A stretch of DNA of 64,000 bases, taken from Pseudomonas sp. P8_241 (GTDB lineage: Bacteria; Pseudomonadota; Gammaproteobacteria; Pseudomonadales; Pseudomonadaceae). The stretch covers positions 6,202,501 through 6,266,500 of the forward strand of contig NZ_CP125377.1 of assembly GCF_034008315.1 (NCBI RefSeq), in the 5' to 3' direction. The translations under genes were made by a program, and so were the position numbers. The notes below the pieces were generated by a model that worked only from the letters and a program-made list of their open reading frames with translations, did not search any database and was not told where the DNA came from. Positions 34,692 through 45,016 of this stretch are shown in pieces (within the stretch, counting starts at the first letter, position 1; every line of letters starts with the position of its first letter).

Positions 34692-35711
34692 ATGATTGTG
34701 CAACCGCACCCCGCACTGGCCTTACCGCCGCCCTTTACCCCCGCCTTCGGCATCGGCAATCCGCACTTGCAAACCTTGTGGGGGCCGCTGTGGCGTAAAA
34801 CCGTGCACATCGGCCGCGAACGCGAACGTCTTTGGCTTGCAGACGGCGATTTTCTCGACCTCGACTGGCATGGCCCACACAGCGTCGATGCACCGTTGGT
34901 ACTGGTGCTGCACGGCCTGACCGGTTCGTCGAACTCGCCCTATGTCGCCGGCATGCAAAAGGCGCTGGGCGACCGTGGCTGGGCCAGCGTCGCGCTGAAC
35001 TGGCGCGGCTGCTCGGGCGAACCCAATCTGCTGGCGCGCAGTTACCATTCCGGTGCCAGCGAAGACCTGGCCGAAACCATCAAACACTTGCGCGCCAAGC
35101 GCCCCCTCGCACCGTTGTATGCCGTGGGTTATTCGCTGGGCGGCAATGTCCTGCTCAAGTACCTGGGAGAGACCGGCAGTGACAGCGCAATACTCGGCGC
35201 GGCGGCGGTGTCGGTGCCGTTTCGCCTGGACCAATGCGCCGACCGCATCGGCCAGGGATTTTCCAAGGTCTACCAAGCGCATTTCATGCGCGAGATGGTG
35301 GCTTACATCAAGAACAAACAGCGACAGTTTCAACACGACGGGCGCGAGGATGGCCTGGCAGCGTTGGCCGCGCTTGGCTCGCTGGAAAACATGCGCACGT
35401 TCTGGGACTTCGATGGTCGCGTCACCGCGCCGCTTCACGGATTCAGCGATGCCGAGGATTATTATCGCCGCGCATCAAGCCGCTATTTTCTCGGCGAAAT
35501 TCGCACGCCGACCTTGATGATCCAGGCCGCCGACGACCCTTTTGTGTTTCCCCACAGCTTGCCGCACGGAGACGAATTGTCCGCCTGCACGCAGTTCGAA
35601 TTGCAGGCAAAGGGCGGGCATGTCGGCTTTGTCGATGGCACGGTCCGGCAACCAGGTTACTACCTGGAGCGACGAATTCCCCAGTGGCTCGCCGCCATTG
35701 GGCACGAGTGA
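34692..35711 (+). CDS. YheT-type alpha/beta hydrolase
   Basis: A 339-residue hydrolase. GNPHLQTLWGPLWRK at the N-terminus is typical of the YheT/UPF0017 group. LVLHGLTGSSNSPYV forms the oxyanion loop, AVGYSLGGNVLLKYLGE holds the nucleophile Ser, and GGHVGFVDG near the C-terminus holds the His. The acid is in QAADDPFVF. Substrates of the group are not established (esters or lipids are suggested). An AraC regulator starts three bases after its stop, so they are one transcript. Confidence 0.9.
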   Translation: MIVQPHPALALPPPFTPAFGIGNPHLQTLWGPLWRKTVHIGRERERLWLADGDFLDLDWHGPHSVDAPLVLVLHGLTGSSNSPYVAGMQKALGDRGWASVALNWRGCSGEPNLLARSYHSGASEDLAETIKHLRAKRPLAPLYAVGYSLGGNVLLKYLGETGSDSAILGAAAVSVPFRLDQCADRIGQGFSKVYQAHFMREMVAYIKNKQRQFQHDGREDGLAALAALGSLENMRTFWDFDGRVTAPLHGFSDAEDYYRRASSRYFLGEIRTPTLMIQAADDPFVFPHSLPHGDELSACTQFELQAKGGHVGFVDGTVRQPGYYLERRIPQWLAAIGHE

Positions 35712-35714
35712 GCC

Positions 35715-36554
35715 ATGGACGCGGATCAGGGCGAGTCAATTCGTTTCTGGCAAACGGCACCGCTGGCCGGGGTCGAGCTGTTGTCTGCGCGCTACATCGA
35801 TCACCGTTTCGCCCCCCATGTGCACGACGGTTATGTGATCGGCATGATCATGGCTGGTGCCCAACGGTACCGTTATCGCGGCGCCGAGCACCTGGCGGGC
35901 AGCGGCACACTGGTGTTGATCAATCCCGACGAACTGCACACCGGCCACAAGGGCACCGAGGACGGTTGGCTGTATCGGGCGTTTTACCCGGACAGCAGGC
36001 AGATTCTGTCGCTGTTGGCCGAGCTCGAATTGCCGGCCCATAACCTGCCGTCATTCGGTGCCACGTTGTACCGCGATCTGGACCTGGTGAACGGGTTCTG
36101 CCAATTGCACCGATTGCTGGAAAGCCCTGCCACCGCCCTGCAACAGCAGGCGGCCTGGCGCGAATTGATGTTGTCATTGCTGCAACGACACGCAGCGATT
36201 CCCGACGCAGCCAGACCCGGCAAGGAACATCGCGCTGTGAGCCTGGCCAAGGAGTTGCTGCGAGCACAACTCGCAGCACCGCCCTCTCTGGAAGAACTCG
36301 CCGCCGCCGTCAACCTCTCGCCCTTTCACTTCGCCCGCGTGTTCCGCCGCACAACCGGCATGCCACCGCACACCTGGCTGATGCAACAGCGCATCGCCTG
36401 CGCCCGTGCATTGCTGCAGAGTGGCTGCCTGCCACTCGAAGTGGCCATGCAATTGGGCTTTTCCGACCAGAGTCATCTGAGCCGGCAGTTCAAGCAGGTT
36501 TACGGTGTTGGGCCGGGGGCGTATCGCAGCGCCCGGCAGCTCCACGGAGCTTGA
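35715..36554 (+). CDS. AraC family transcriptional regulator
   Basis: A 279-residue regulator with an N-terminal cupin-like sensor domain (about 1-150: FAPHVHDGYVIGMIMAG, LVLINPDELHTGHKG) and a C-terminal double helix-turn-helix (about 178-275: LEELAAAVNLSPFHFARVFR and PLEVAMQLGFSDQSHLSRQF). The ligand is unknown. Members of this type often control a neighbouring exporter of the LysE/RhtB or AzlC class, but none is present here; the only close neighbour is the hydrolase upstream. Confidence 0.92.
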   Translation: MDADQGESIRFWQTAPLAGVELLSARYIDHRFAPHVHDGYVIGMIMAGAQRYRYRGAEHLAGSGTLVLINPDELHTGHKGTEDGWLYRAFYPDSRQILSLLAELELPAHNLPSFGATLYRDLDLVNGFCQLHRLLESPATALQQQAAWRELMLSLLQRHAAIPDAARPGKEHRAVSLAKELLRAQLAAPPSLEELAAAVNLSPFHFARVFRRTTGMPPHTWLMQQRIACARALLQSGCLPLEVAMQLGFSDQSHLSRQFKQVYGVGPGAYRSARQLHGA

Positions 36555-36569
36555 ATCGACGGTATTCAA

Positions 36570-36665
36570 TGTGGGGAGCTAGCTGGCCTGCTAGCGATTG
36601 CGGTTATCAACCACTGAAAATGCTGACTGTGACGCCGCCATCGCGAGCAAGCTCGCTCCTACAGG
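36570..36665. repeat. Degenerate REP pair, type A
   Basis: A decayed left arm (GTGGGGAGCTAGCTGGCCTG) faces an intact right arm (CATCGCGAGCAAGCTCGCTC) about 40 bases on, between the AraC gene and the sulfurtransferase. Confidence 0.7.
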
Positions 36666-36679
36666 GGATTTGTGGTGAT

Positions 36680-37534
36680 TTATTCGCCGGTGGCGATGCC
36701 TCTGGAGGGTTCGTTGATCCACTCGCTCCACGACCCTGCATACAACGAACCCAGCGGATAACCGGCCAGGCACAACGCGAACAGGTTGTGGCAAGCCGTC
36801 ACGCCGGAGCCGCAGTACGCCACCAGATCACCGGTGGAGCGATTACCGAGTTTCTCCGCAAACCGCTGCTGGAGCTGATCGGCCGGCAGGAAGCGCCCGT
36901 CGCTGCCCAGGTTGTCGGTGAACGCCGCACACAACGCACCGGGAATGTGCCCGGCAATCGGATCGATCGGTTCCACTTCACCTTTGAAACGTGGCAAGGC
37001 ACGGGCATCGAGCAAGGTCAGCGCCGGTTGACCGAGACGTTTTTGCAGTTGCTCGGCATCAAGCAACAGCGAGGCATCAGGACTACCGTTGAAAGTACCG
37101 CGAATGTTCGACGCAGCATCCAGACTCAACGGCAGACCGGCCGCATGCCAGGCCTTTAGTCCGCCATCGAGGATAAACACGCCATCGCGCTTGCCCAGCC
37201 AGGCCAGCAACCACCAGGCCCGTGCCGCAAAAGCACCTGGGCCGTCATCGTACAAAACCACTTCACTGTCGGCATCAAGGCCAAAGGCTTGCAAGCGCTC
37301 GATCAGCTGTTCCGGTTCAGGCAAGGGATGACGCCCGGTCACACCTTTGACCACCTTCCCGCTGAGATCACGTTCCAGGTCGGCGAATACCGCACCGGCA
37401 ATGTGCCCCTCGGCATAGCTACGCTGGCCGTAATCCGGGTCTTCGAGGGCAAAACGACAATCCACAATCACCAACCCCGGCTGATCCTTTCTCAGGTCCA
37501 GTGCTTGCGGGCTGATCAGTTGCGCAATGGGCAT
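36680..37534 (-). CDS. sseA: SseA-type 3-mercaptopyruvate / thiosulfate sulfurtransferase
   Basis: A 284-residue protein with two rhodanese domains. The first is inactive (about 10-130, DDGPGAFAARAWWLL without Cys). The second (about 155-280) has catalytic Cys241 in the loop YCGSGVTACHN; the CGSGVT form points to mercaptopyruvate rather than thiosulfate as sulfur donor. It is cytosolic. It is convergent with the AraC gene; its upstream neighbour laoR is on the same strand. Confidence 0.92.
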   Translation of the reverse strand: MPIAQLISPQALDLRKDQPGLVIVDCRFALEDPDYGQRSYAEGHIAGAVFADLERDLSGKVVKGVTGRHPLPEPEQLIERLQAFGLDADSEVVLYDDGPGAFAARAWWLLAWLGKRDGVFILDGGLKAWHAAGLPLSLDAASNIRGTFNGSPDASLLLDAEQLQKRLGQPALTLLDARALPRFKGEVEPIDPIAGHIPGALCAAFTDNLGSDGRFLPADQLQQRFAEKLGNRSTGDLVAYCGSGVTACHNLFALCLAGYPLGSLYAGSWSEWINEPSRGIATGE

Positions 37535-37568
37535 AACGGGCTCCTGTGATTGTTTTCGAATGTCGATG

Positions 37569-38240
37569 CTACTTCACTTCCTCAAGCGCCTGGGACAGCG
37601 GCACATAAAACTCTTCGAACAACGCATTCACTTCGTCGCGCGACTGATCCGTGACGAACCCGGCCTCGAGCACCAAAACTTGATACACCCCGCGTTTAAT
37701 CGCCTGTTCACTCAGATGGCTGGAATTTTCCCGCGTGGTGCACAGAAAACGCACCCAGGACGTGAGGATGATCCAGGCATTGAGCGTCAGGGATTCGATC
37801 TGCACCCGATCCATTTTCAGGATGCCGGCGGCGACGAAGCCTTCATAGATGGCTGCTCCGTGGATCAGGCTGCGCTGGGAAAAACGTCGATAGCGGTCCG
37901 CGAGGTCCGGATCGCTGTCGAGCAAATGTTCGAGGTCGCGGTGCAGGAACCGGTAACGCCACATCGCCGACAACAGTTCCTTGAGATAGAAACGCTTGTC
38001 TTCCACCGTGGCGAGACGATCTTGTGGCGGGCGCAGGAAGCTGTCCACGAGGCTTTCGTACTCACTGAACAGCACGGCGATGATCGCCTGCTTGTTAGGG
38101 AAGTGGTAGTACAGGTTGCCCGGGGAAATTTCCATGTGGGCAGCAATGTGGTTGGTGCTGATGCTGCGCTCGCCCTGCTGATTGAACAGCTCCAGGCTGT
38201 TCTGCACGATGCGCTCGCTGGTTTTTATCCTTGGGGCCAT
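37569..38240 (-). CDS. laoR: LaoR, TetR family repressor of long-chain alcohol oxidation genes
   Basis: A 223-residue TetR regulator. The helix-turn-helix is at about residues 25-50 (ISTNHIAAHMEISPGNLYYH), and the C-terminal ligand domain ends in FEEFYVPLSQALEEVK. It is divergent from laoB across 145 bases, which contain a 28-bp palindrome (38329-38356). In P. aeruginosa the gene at this place, laoR, represses laoABC; the name is given by synteny and sequence type. Confidence 0.87.
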   Translation of the reverse strand: MAPRIKTSERIVQNSLELFNQQGERSISTNHIAAHMEISPGNLYYHFPNKQAIIAVLFSEYESLVDSFLRPPQDRLATVEDKRFYLKELLSAMWRYRFLHRDLEHLLDSDPDLADRYRRFSQRSLIHGAAIYEGFVAAGILKMDRVQIESLTLNAWIILTSWVRFLCTTRENSSHLSEQAIKRGVYQVLVLEAGFVTDQSRDEVNALFEEFYVPLSQALEEVK

Positions 38241-38328
38241 GGCTTGAGCTTAAATTCAGAGTGCGTTGACGGGCATCTTACGGCCTAACTGAAGGCGATA
38301 AAACAAAGCTGTTCCAGGATGTCATTTG

Positions 38329-38356
38329 ACTTTATAGAGCATAGACTCTAAAAAGT
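38329..38356. promoter_or_regulatory. Palindromic operator, probable LaoR binding site
   Basis: ACTTTATAGAG and CTCTAAAAAGT face each other around six bases; 10 of 11 arm positions pair. It lies in the laoR-laoB divergent gap, 30 bases before the laoB start, where a TetR repressor would block both promoters. Confidence 0.7.
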
Positions 38357-38385
38357 GCCTCATTACAATAAATCCGGAGCCGACC

Positions 38386-39816
38386 ATGACTGCTGATATT
38401 TCCTACCTACAGAACCTGCAGCAGCCGCTGGAAGAACTTCAGGCCCGGTTCGACGCTCAGCGCACCGCCTATGCCGGCAACCCGATGCCGCCGGCAGCCC
38501 AGCGCCAGCAATGGCTCAAAGCGTTGAAAGACATGTTGAACAACGAGCGTCAGGCCTTGATCGATGCCATCAGCCAGGACTTCAGCCATCGCAGCGCCGA
38601 CGAGACCCTCGTTGCAGAACTGATGCCCAGCCTGCACGGCATTCATTACGCCAGCCGACATCTCAAAGGCTGGATGAAAGCCTCGCGGCGCAAAGTCGGT
38701 ATGGCGTTCCAGCCCGCTTCGGCCAAAGTCATTTATCAGCCGTTGGGCGTGGTCGGTGTGATCGTGCCGTGGAACTACCCGCTGTACCTGGCCATCGGCC
38801 CGTTGGTCGGCGCGTTGTCGGCAGGCAATCGGGTGATGCTCAAGCTAAGCGAGTCGACTCCGGCCACCGGTTTGCTGATGAAAGAACTGCTGGCGAAAAT
38901 CTTCCCAGAAGACCTGGTCTGCGTGGTGCTGGGCGAAGCTGACATCGGCGTGGCGTTCTCGCGACTGCCGTTCGATCACCTGCTGTTCACCGGCGCCACC
39001 AGCATCGGCAAACATGTGATGCGCGCCGCCGCCGAGAACCTGACGCCGGTGACTCTGGAGCTGGGCGGCAAGTCGCCGGCCATCGTTTCCCACGACGTCC
39101 CCCTCAAGGACGCCGCCGAGCGCATCGCCTTCGGCAAAACACTGAACGCCGGCCAGACCTGCGTGGCCCCGGATTATGTGCTGGTGCCGGAAGACCGCGT
39201 CGGCGGTTTCGTCGAAGCCTATCGCACTGCCGTTCGCGGGTTTTATCCGACCCTGGCCGACAACCCGGACTACACCGCCATCATCAATCAACGACAACTG
39301 GCACGACTCAACGGCTACATCAGCGACGCTACCAGCAAGGGCGCGCTGCTGATCCCGCTGTTCGAACAGGGCCAGGGCCGACGCATGGGCCATAGCCTGC
39401 TGCTCAATGTCACTGACGAGATGACGCTGATGCAGGACGAGATCTTCGGCCCATTGCTGCCGATCGTGCCGTACAAGGATCTGGACCAGGCGTTTGCCTA
39501 TATCAATCAGCGCCCTCGCCCGCTGGCGCTGTACTACTTCGGCTACGACAAGCGCGAACAACACCGCGTGCTGCATGAAACCCATTCCGGTGGCGTGTGC
39601 CTGAACGACACCCTGCTGCATGTCGCCCAGGACGACATGCCCTTCGGCGGCATCGGCGCTTCGGGCATGGGTCATTACCACGGTCATGAAGGATTCCTGA
39701 CCTTCAGCAAGGCCAAGGGTGTACTGATCAAGCAACGGCTCAACGCGGCAAAACTGATTTACCCGCCGTACGGTAAATCCATTCAGAAGCTGATCCAGAA
39801 GCTGTTCATCCGCTAA
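38386..39816 (+). CDS. laoB: LaoB, (coniferyl-type) aldehyde dehydrogenase
   Basis: A 476-residue NAD(P)-dependent aldehyde dehydrogenase of the class 3 / coniferyl type. VIVPWNYPLYLAIGPLVGAL, VTLELGGKSPAIV (Glu) and the catalytic Cys in LNAGQTCVAPDYVLVPE are present, with a C-terminal hydrophobic-basic tail (KLIYPPYGKSIQKLIQKLF) that may attach it to the membrane. It would oxidise long-chain aldehydes made by LaoA to fatty acids. First gene of laoB-laoC-laoA. Confidence 0.92.
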   Translation: MTADISYLQNLQQPLEELQARFDAQRTAYAGNPMPPAAQRQQWLKALKDMLNNERQALIDAISQDFSHRSADETLVAELMPSLHGIHYASRHLKGWMKASRRKVGMAFQPASAKVIYQPLGVVGVIVPWNYPLYLAIGPLVGALSAGNRVMLKLSESTPATGLLMKELLAKIFPEDLVCVVLGEADIGVAFSRLPFDHLLFTGATSIGKHVMRAAAENLTPVTLELGGKSPAIVSHDVPLKDAAERIAFGKTLNAGQTCVAPDYVLVPEDRVGGFVEAYRTAVRGFYPTLADNPDYTAIINQRQLARLNGYISDATSKGALLIPLFEQGQGRRMGHSLLLNVTDEMTLMQDEIFGPLLPIVPYKDLDQAFAYINQRPRPLALYYFGYDKREQHRVLHETHSGGVCLNDTLLHVAQDDMPFGGIGASGMGHYHGHEGFLTFSKAKGVLIKQRLNAAKLIYPPYGKSIQKLIQKLFIR

Positions 39817-39844
39817 CGATCGTCACTGTCGGGTAATAACAATA

Positions 39845-40390
39845 ATGAGCCCAAGCCTGTCCGATACACCCGCGCTGTCAAGGCGCGGCCTGCTTAAATT
39901 CAGCCTCGGCGCCAGCGCCTTTCTGGCCACGGCCGGGTTGGGCGTCAGCCTCAGTGGCTGCTCGTCGAGTGTTTCAGCGAATGGTTTTGCCACGTTGCGC
40001 GATGCCGACTTGCTGTTTCTGCGGGCCGTGCTGCCGGTCATGCTCGACGGTGCCGCGCCCGTCGAGCGCATGACCGATGCTGTCGATGGCACGCTGAAAA
40101 GCCTGGATTACAACCTCGGTCACCTGTCACCGGAAATGCTCAAGCTGACCCGCCAACTGTTTGATGTGCTGGGCATGGCCGTCACCCGCGGACCGCTGAC
40201 CGGGATCTGGGGCAGTTGGGAAAACGCCAGTGCCGACGACATCCGGCGGTTCCTCGATCGCTGGGAAAACAGCGCGTTGAGCTTGCTGCGCATGGGTCAC
40301 AGTTCCTTGGTGCAACTGGTGATGATGGCTTGGTATGGGCGCAAGGAATCGTGGGCGCATTGCGGGTATCCCGGGCCGCCTACCGTTTGA
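39845..40390 (+). CDS. laoC: LaoC, Tat-signal protein, possible maturation partner of LaoA
   Basis: A 181-residue protein. The N-terminus has a twin-arginine motif (SRRGLLKFSLG), a hydrophobic stretch and then a lipobox-like LSGC at residues 37-40. The rest is helical and resembles the small third subunit of gluconate dehydrogenase-type enzymes. The ribosome site is weak (GGG only). In P. aeruginosa laoC is required for the long-chain alcohol system with no defined chemistry. It lies between laoB and laoA. Confidence 0.82.
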   Translation: MSPSLSDTPALSRRGLLKFSLGASAFLATAGLGVSLSGCSSSVSANGFATLRDADLLFLRAVLPVMLDGAAPVERMTDAVDGTLKSLDYNLGHLSPEMLKLTRQLFDVLGMAVTRGPLTGIWGSWENASADDIRRFLDRWENSALSLLRMGHSSLVQLVMMAWYGRKESWAHCGYPGPPTV

Positions 40391-40404
40391 AATCGAGTCG
40401 ACCC

Positions 40405-40431
40405 GATCGCGAGCAAGCTTGCTCCTACAGG
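40405..40431. repeat. Single REP, type A
   Basis: One arm only (GATCGCGAGCAAGCTTGCTC), within the laoC-laoA gap. Confidence 0.75.
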
Positions 40432-40476
40432 CGATCTTGCTAACACCGTCGAACACAATAAAAAGAGAACCCGAAG

Positions 40477-42072
40477 ATGCCCGTACCCGATCCGTTCCGC
40501 GAGGGCATGGCCCGTGGCTGGAAAACCTATGACGGCTCGCGACTGAGCCAGGACCTGACCCTCGAAGCCGACGTGGCAATCATCGGCAGCGGTGCCGGTG
40601 GCGGTACCACCGCCGAAATCCTCAGCGCTGCCGGCTACAAAGTGTTGTTGATCGAAGAAGGCCCGCTCAAGACCAGCACCGACTTCAAGCTGCTCGAAGA
40701 CCAGGCTTACGCCAGCCTGTACCAGGAAGGTATCGGCCGCATGAGCAAGGATGGCGCGATCACCATTCTGCAAGGCCGTGCGGTGGGCGGCACCACGCTG
40801 ATCAACTGGACCTCCAGTTTCCGCACCCCAGAGCCGACCCTGGAACACTGGGGCAAAGAGCACAACGTGAAGGGTCACAGCCCGGCCGAAATGGCCCCCT
40901 GGTTCGAAAAAATGGAGCAGCGCCTGGGCGTTGCGCCGTGGATGGTGCCGCCCAATGCCAACAACGACGTGATCCGCAATGGCTGTGAAAAGCTCGGCTA
41001 CAGCTGGCACGTCATCCCGCGTAACGTTCGTGGCTGCTGGAACCTCGGTTATTGCGGCATGGGCTGCCCGACCAACGCCAAGCAATCAATGATGGTCACC
41101 ACCATTCCGGCGACCCTGGAAAAAGGTGGCGAGCTGATTTACCTGGCTCGGGCGGAAAAGCTCATCATCAGCGGCGACAAGGTCACGGGGCTGCAATGCT
41201 CGGCGATGGACGAGCGCTGCGTTGCGCCGACGGGCCGCACCATTACGGTCAAGGCGCGGCATGTCGTGCTGGCAGGCGGGGGTATCAACAGCCCGGCCTT
41301 GCTGATGCGCTCCGGCGCGCCTGATCCGCACAAGCGGCTCGGCAAACGCACGTTCCTGCACCCGGTGAACATGTCCGCGGCGTTATTCGACGAGGTGATC
41401 AACCCGTTCTATGGCGCACCTCAGTCAATCTACTCCGATCATTTCCAATGGCTGGACGGCACCAGCGGCAAGATGGCTTACAAACTGGAAGTTCCCCCCC
41501 TGCACCCGGCGCTGGCCGCGACCTTGCTGGGCGGGTTCGGCCAGGAAAACTCAGAACACATGGCCAACCTGCCGCACACGCATGCCATGCTGGCATTGCT
41601 CAGGGACGGTTTTCACCCGGACAGCCAGGGCGGCAGCGTCGAGTTGCGCGGTGACAACACGCCCGTGCTCGACTATCAGGTTTCAACCTACGCCTGGGAC
41701 GGCTTGCGCCGCGCGTTCCACAGCATGGCCGAAATCCAGTTTGCCGGCGGCGCCAAGGCGGTCATGCCGATGCACGCCGACGCTCGCTACGTCAAAACCC
41801 TGGGCGAGGCCCGCACGCTGATCGACAGCCTGAGCCTGGAGTTGTACCGCACGCGCCTTGGCAGTGCTCACGTGATGGGCGGTTGCGCCATGGGGGAGGA
41901 CCCGAAAAATGCCGTGACCGACAGCCTTGGCCGGCATCATCAACTGGGCAATCTGTCGATCCACGATGGCTCGCTGTTCCCCACCAGCATTGGCGCCAAC
42001 CCACAACTGTCGGTCTACGGACTGACGGCGCAACTGGCGACTTTCCTGGCCGAACGTTTAAAAAACCCATGA
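40477..42072 (+). CDS. laoA: LaoA, GMC-family alcohol dehydrogenase
   Basis: A 531-residue FAD-dependent oxidoreductase. The dinucleotide site is VAIIGSGAGGGTTAEILSAA (about 31-50), followed by GRAVGGTTLINW, HVVLAGGGINSPALLMRSG and the active-site block HVMGGCAMGEDP with the C-terminal IGANPQLSVYGL. There is no signal peptide of its own. Its role is oxidation of long-chain alcohols (from alkanes or alkyl sulfates) to aldehydes, as shown for P. aeruginosa LaoA. Last gene of the lao cluster. Confidence 0.92.
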   Translation: MPVPDPFREGMARGWKTYDGSRLSQDLTLEADVAIIGSGAGGGTTAEILSAAGYKVLLIEEGPLKTSTDFKLLEDQAYASLYQEGIGRMSKDGAITILQGRAVGGTTLINWTSSFRTPEPTLEHWGKEHNVKGHSPAEMAPWFEKMEQRLGVAPWMVPPNANNDVIRNGCEKLGYSWHVIPRNVRGCWNLGYCGMGCPTNAKQSMMVTTIPATLEKGGELIYLARAEKLIISGDKVTGLQCSAMDERCVAPTGRTITVKARHVVLAGGGINSPALLMRSGAPDPHKRLGKRTFLHPVNMSAALFDEVINPFYGAPQSIYSDHFQWLDGTSGKMAYKLEVPPLHPALAATLLGGFGQENSEHMANLPHTHAMLALLRDGFHPDSQGGSVELRGDNTPVLDYQVSTYAWDGLRRAFHSMAEIQFAGGAKAVMPMHADARYVKTLGEARTLIDSLSLELYRTRLGSAHVMGGCAMGEDPKNAVTDSLGRHHQLGNLSIHDGSLFPTSIGANPQLSVYGLTAQLATFLAERLKNP

Positions 42073-42100
42073 AAAAGACGATTATCCCTATCGTCTATAG

Positions 42101-42667
<567 letters not shown>

Positions 42668-42676
42668 ATCCAGCAA

Positions 42677-42778
42677 CTGTGGGAGCGAGCCTGCTCGCGA
42701 TGGACGTCAACGATAACGCGGAAAACCTGACACCCCGCGGCGTTCTCGGGTTCATCGCCAGCAGGCTGGCTCCTACAG
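42677..42778. repeat. REPIN with unequal arms (type A left, B-like right)
   Basis: The interior is of the same kind as at 4894 and around the RAYT gene. The left arm is type A (GGAGCGAGCCTGCTCGCGAT). The right arm reads CATCGCCAGCAGGCTGGCTC, with two changes that compensate each other within the arm's own hairpin. Confidence 0.88.
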
Positions 42779-42833
42779 TACGTCGCGCCCGCGTGCACTG
42801 CGGGCGCCAATGCGGCACAATTACGCGCATTGA

Positions 42834-43124
<291 letters not shown>

Positions 43125-43149
43125 TTAGCTTACAGATCGTCCGAACGCA

Positions 43150-43962
43150 TCAGCTCTGACAACGCGGGCAAAAAACGCTCGCGCGCTGTCCCAGCTTCAC
43201 TTCCCGCAACCCTGTGCCACATACTTTGCAGTGTTCACCGCCACGGCCGTACACGAACAGTTCCTGCTGGAAGTAACCGGGCTGCCCATCGCCACCGATA
43301 AAATCCCGCAACGTGGTGCCACCACGCTCGATGGCGGCAGCCAGGATACGTTTGATCTCAATGGCCAGTTTCAGGTAACGCGCCCGGGAAATGCTCTTGG
43401 CCTCGCGGCGCGGGTCTATTCCGGCAGCGAACAGCGCTTCGGTCGCATAGATATTGCCGACCCCCACCACCACCGCGTTGTCCATGATGAACGGCTTGAC
43501 CGCCATCGAGCGGCCGCGGGACTGCTGGAACAATCGCTCGCCATCGAAAAGATCGGTCAACGGCTCCGGCCCGAGGCGAATCAGCAACTCGTGGTTCAGC
43601 GGATCAAGGCTCCACAGCATCGCACCGAACCGTCGCGGGTCGGTGTAGCGCAGGGCCAGACCCGACTCCAGTTCGATATCCACATGCTCGTGCTTTGCCG
43701 CCGGCAAGCCGGCCTCTACCAGGCGCAGATTGCCCGACATGCCCAAATGGCTGATCAACGTGCCGACTTCAGCGTTGATCAGCAGGTACTTGGCGCGTCG
43801 TTCCACCAACACGATGCGCTGCCCGGACAACCGCACATCGAGGTCTTCGGGAATCGGCCAGCGCAAGCGTCGGTCACGCACGATCACCCGGCTGACACGC
43901 TGGCCTTCCAGGTGAGGCGCGATGCCACGACGGGTGGTTTCGACTTCTGGCAGTTCAGGCAT
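43150..43962 (-). CDS. mutM: MutM (Fpg), formamidopyrimidine-DNA glycosylase
   Basis: A 270-residue repair enzyme that removes 8-oxoguanine and opens the sugar at the lesion. The start is fixed by [14 protein letters not shown], because Pro2 is the catalytic nucleophile; the frame is open upstream but must not be used. It has the helix-two-turn-helix DNA site with [15 protein letters not shown], and the zinc finger [20 protein letters not shown] then CPRC at the end. It is convergent with the ferredoxin gene. Confidence 0.97.
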   Translation of the reverse strand: MPELPEVETTRRGIAPHLEGQRVSRVIVRDRRLRWPIPEDLDVRLSGQRIVLVERRAKYLLINAEVGTLISHLGMSGNLRLVEAGLPAAKHEHVDIELESGLALRYTDPRRFGAMLWSLDPLNHELLIRLGPEPLTDLFDGERLFQQSRGRSMAVKPFIMDNAVVVGVGNIYATEALFAAGIDPRREAKSISRARYLKLAIEIKRILAAAIERGGTTLRDFIGGDGQPGYFQQELFVYGRGGEHCKVCGTGLREVKLGQRASVFCPRCQS

Positions 43963-43993
43963 GGTGCTCTCTTGTAAGAAGAACGTCCGACAC

Positions 43994-44863
43994 TCAGCGA
44001 TGAGTCCCGAGGTCGCGAATCGTCTGCTTGAGCGTCTCGAAGTCGTAGTCCGACAGACCGACATAATCGAGCACTGACGCCGCGATGCTGTTCCATTCGT
44101 GATCTTCGGTCTGGTTGCCCAGCACCCGGTAAGAGGCACAAATATGCTCCGCCATCTTCAGGATCGCCAGCAGGTTCTTCAGCGAACTGTTGCGCGACGA
44201 CTCTTCGCTGAAAATCGCCAGGGCATTGTGGTGATTGGCGATCGCGGCAGACACATGTTCGGGCAAGCGCCAGGATTTGGCAGTGAAATACCCGACCACC
44301 GAGTGATTGGTGTTGAAGGCCTTGTTCTCGGTATCGACCACCCGGCATTCGGCACTGGCATTGGCATAGGCCTGTTCCAGAACGCCCATGTAATCGGGGA
44401 AACGCTGGAGCATCAAAGGCACGCCACAGTCGTGGAACAGGCCCAGCGCATAGGCTTCATCGCCATTTTCAATGCCGATTCGCTTGGCCAGCGTCAGGCA
44501 GGTCATCGCCACATCCTGGGCGGTGTCCCAGAAACGGTTCAGGGTGACGATGGTGTCGTCGTTCATCTCGCCTTTGATTGACTGCGCGTTGATCAGATTG
44601 ATGATCGAACGACTGCCCAGCAGATTCACCGCACGCTGGATCGAGGCAATCTTGTTGCTGAGGCCGTAATACGGCGAGTTGACGATCTTCAGCAAGGATC
44701 CGGAAAGGCCCGGATCCTGGGAAATCAGCTTGGCAATGACTTCCAGATCCGGGTCAGGCATGTACTGCTCCATCTGCAAATCCACCATGATTTGCGGCTG
44801 GGCCGGTACGCTGATGCCCTGCAGGGCTTGTTGGATCTGTTCGGAAGTCAGCTCTTGGGACAT
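43994..44863 (-). CDS. HDOD-domain signalling protein
   Basis: A 289-residue protein made of a single HDOD domain (about residues 15-215), with [24 protein letters not shown] as its hallmark and a degenerate HD site ([13 protein letters not shown]). The C-terminal part has no known domain. HDOD proteins lack proven enzyme activity and act in signalling, often with cyclic-di-GMP or motility circuits. It lies just upstream of mutM on the same strand (31 bases). Confidence 0.9.
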   Translation of the reverse strand: MSQELTSEQIQQALQGISVPAQPQIMVDLQMEQYMPDPDLEVIAKLISQDPGLSGSLLKIVNSPYYGLSNKIASIQRAVNLLGSRSIINLINAQSIKGEMNDDTIVTLNRFWDTAQDVAMTCLTLAKRIGIENGDEAYALGLFHDCGVPLMLQRFPDYMGVLEQAYANASAECRVVDTENKAFNTNHSVVGYFTAKSWRLPEHVSAAIANHHNALAIFSEESSRNSSLKNLLAILKMAEHICASYRVLGNQTEDHEWNSIAASVLDYVGLSDYDFETLKQTIRDLGTHR

Positions 44864-45016
44864 AAGTACACACTCTGGGTCAGGCGGCGATTCTAACCTT
44901 TATGAAGATGGATCCAACATACCCAATCGCAAGACAGCACGCGCCACATGTCCATTCGCAAGCCTATCCGGGATCTCAACACGCTATACTCCCGCTCTTT
45001 TTTCCGGAGCGACGTC

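Noticed and set aside
42076..42096. AGACGAT/ATCGTCT hairpin after laoA as a terminator
   Set aside because: The stem is only seven pairs, A/T-rich at the ends, with no T run. It may be chance.
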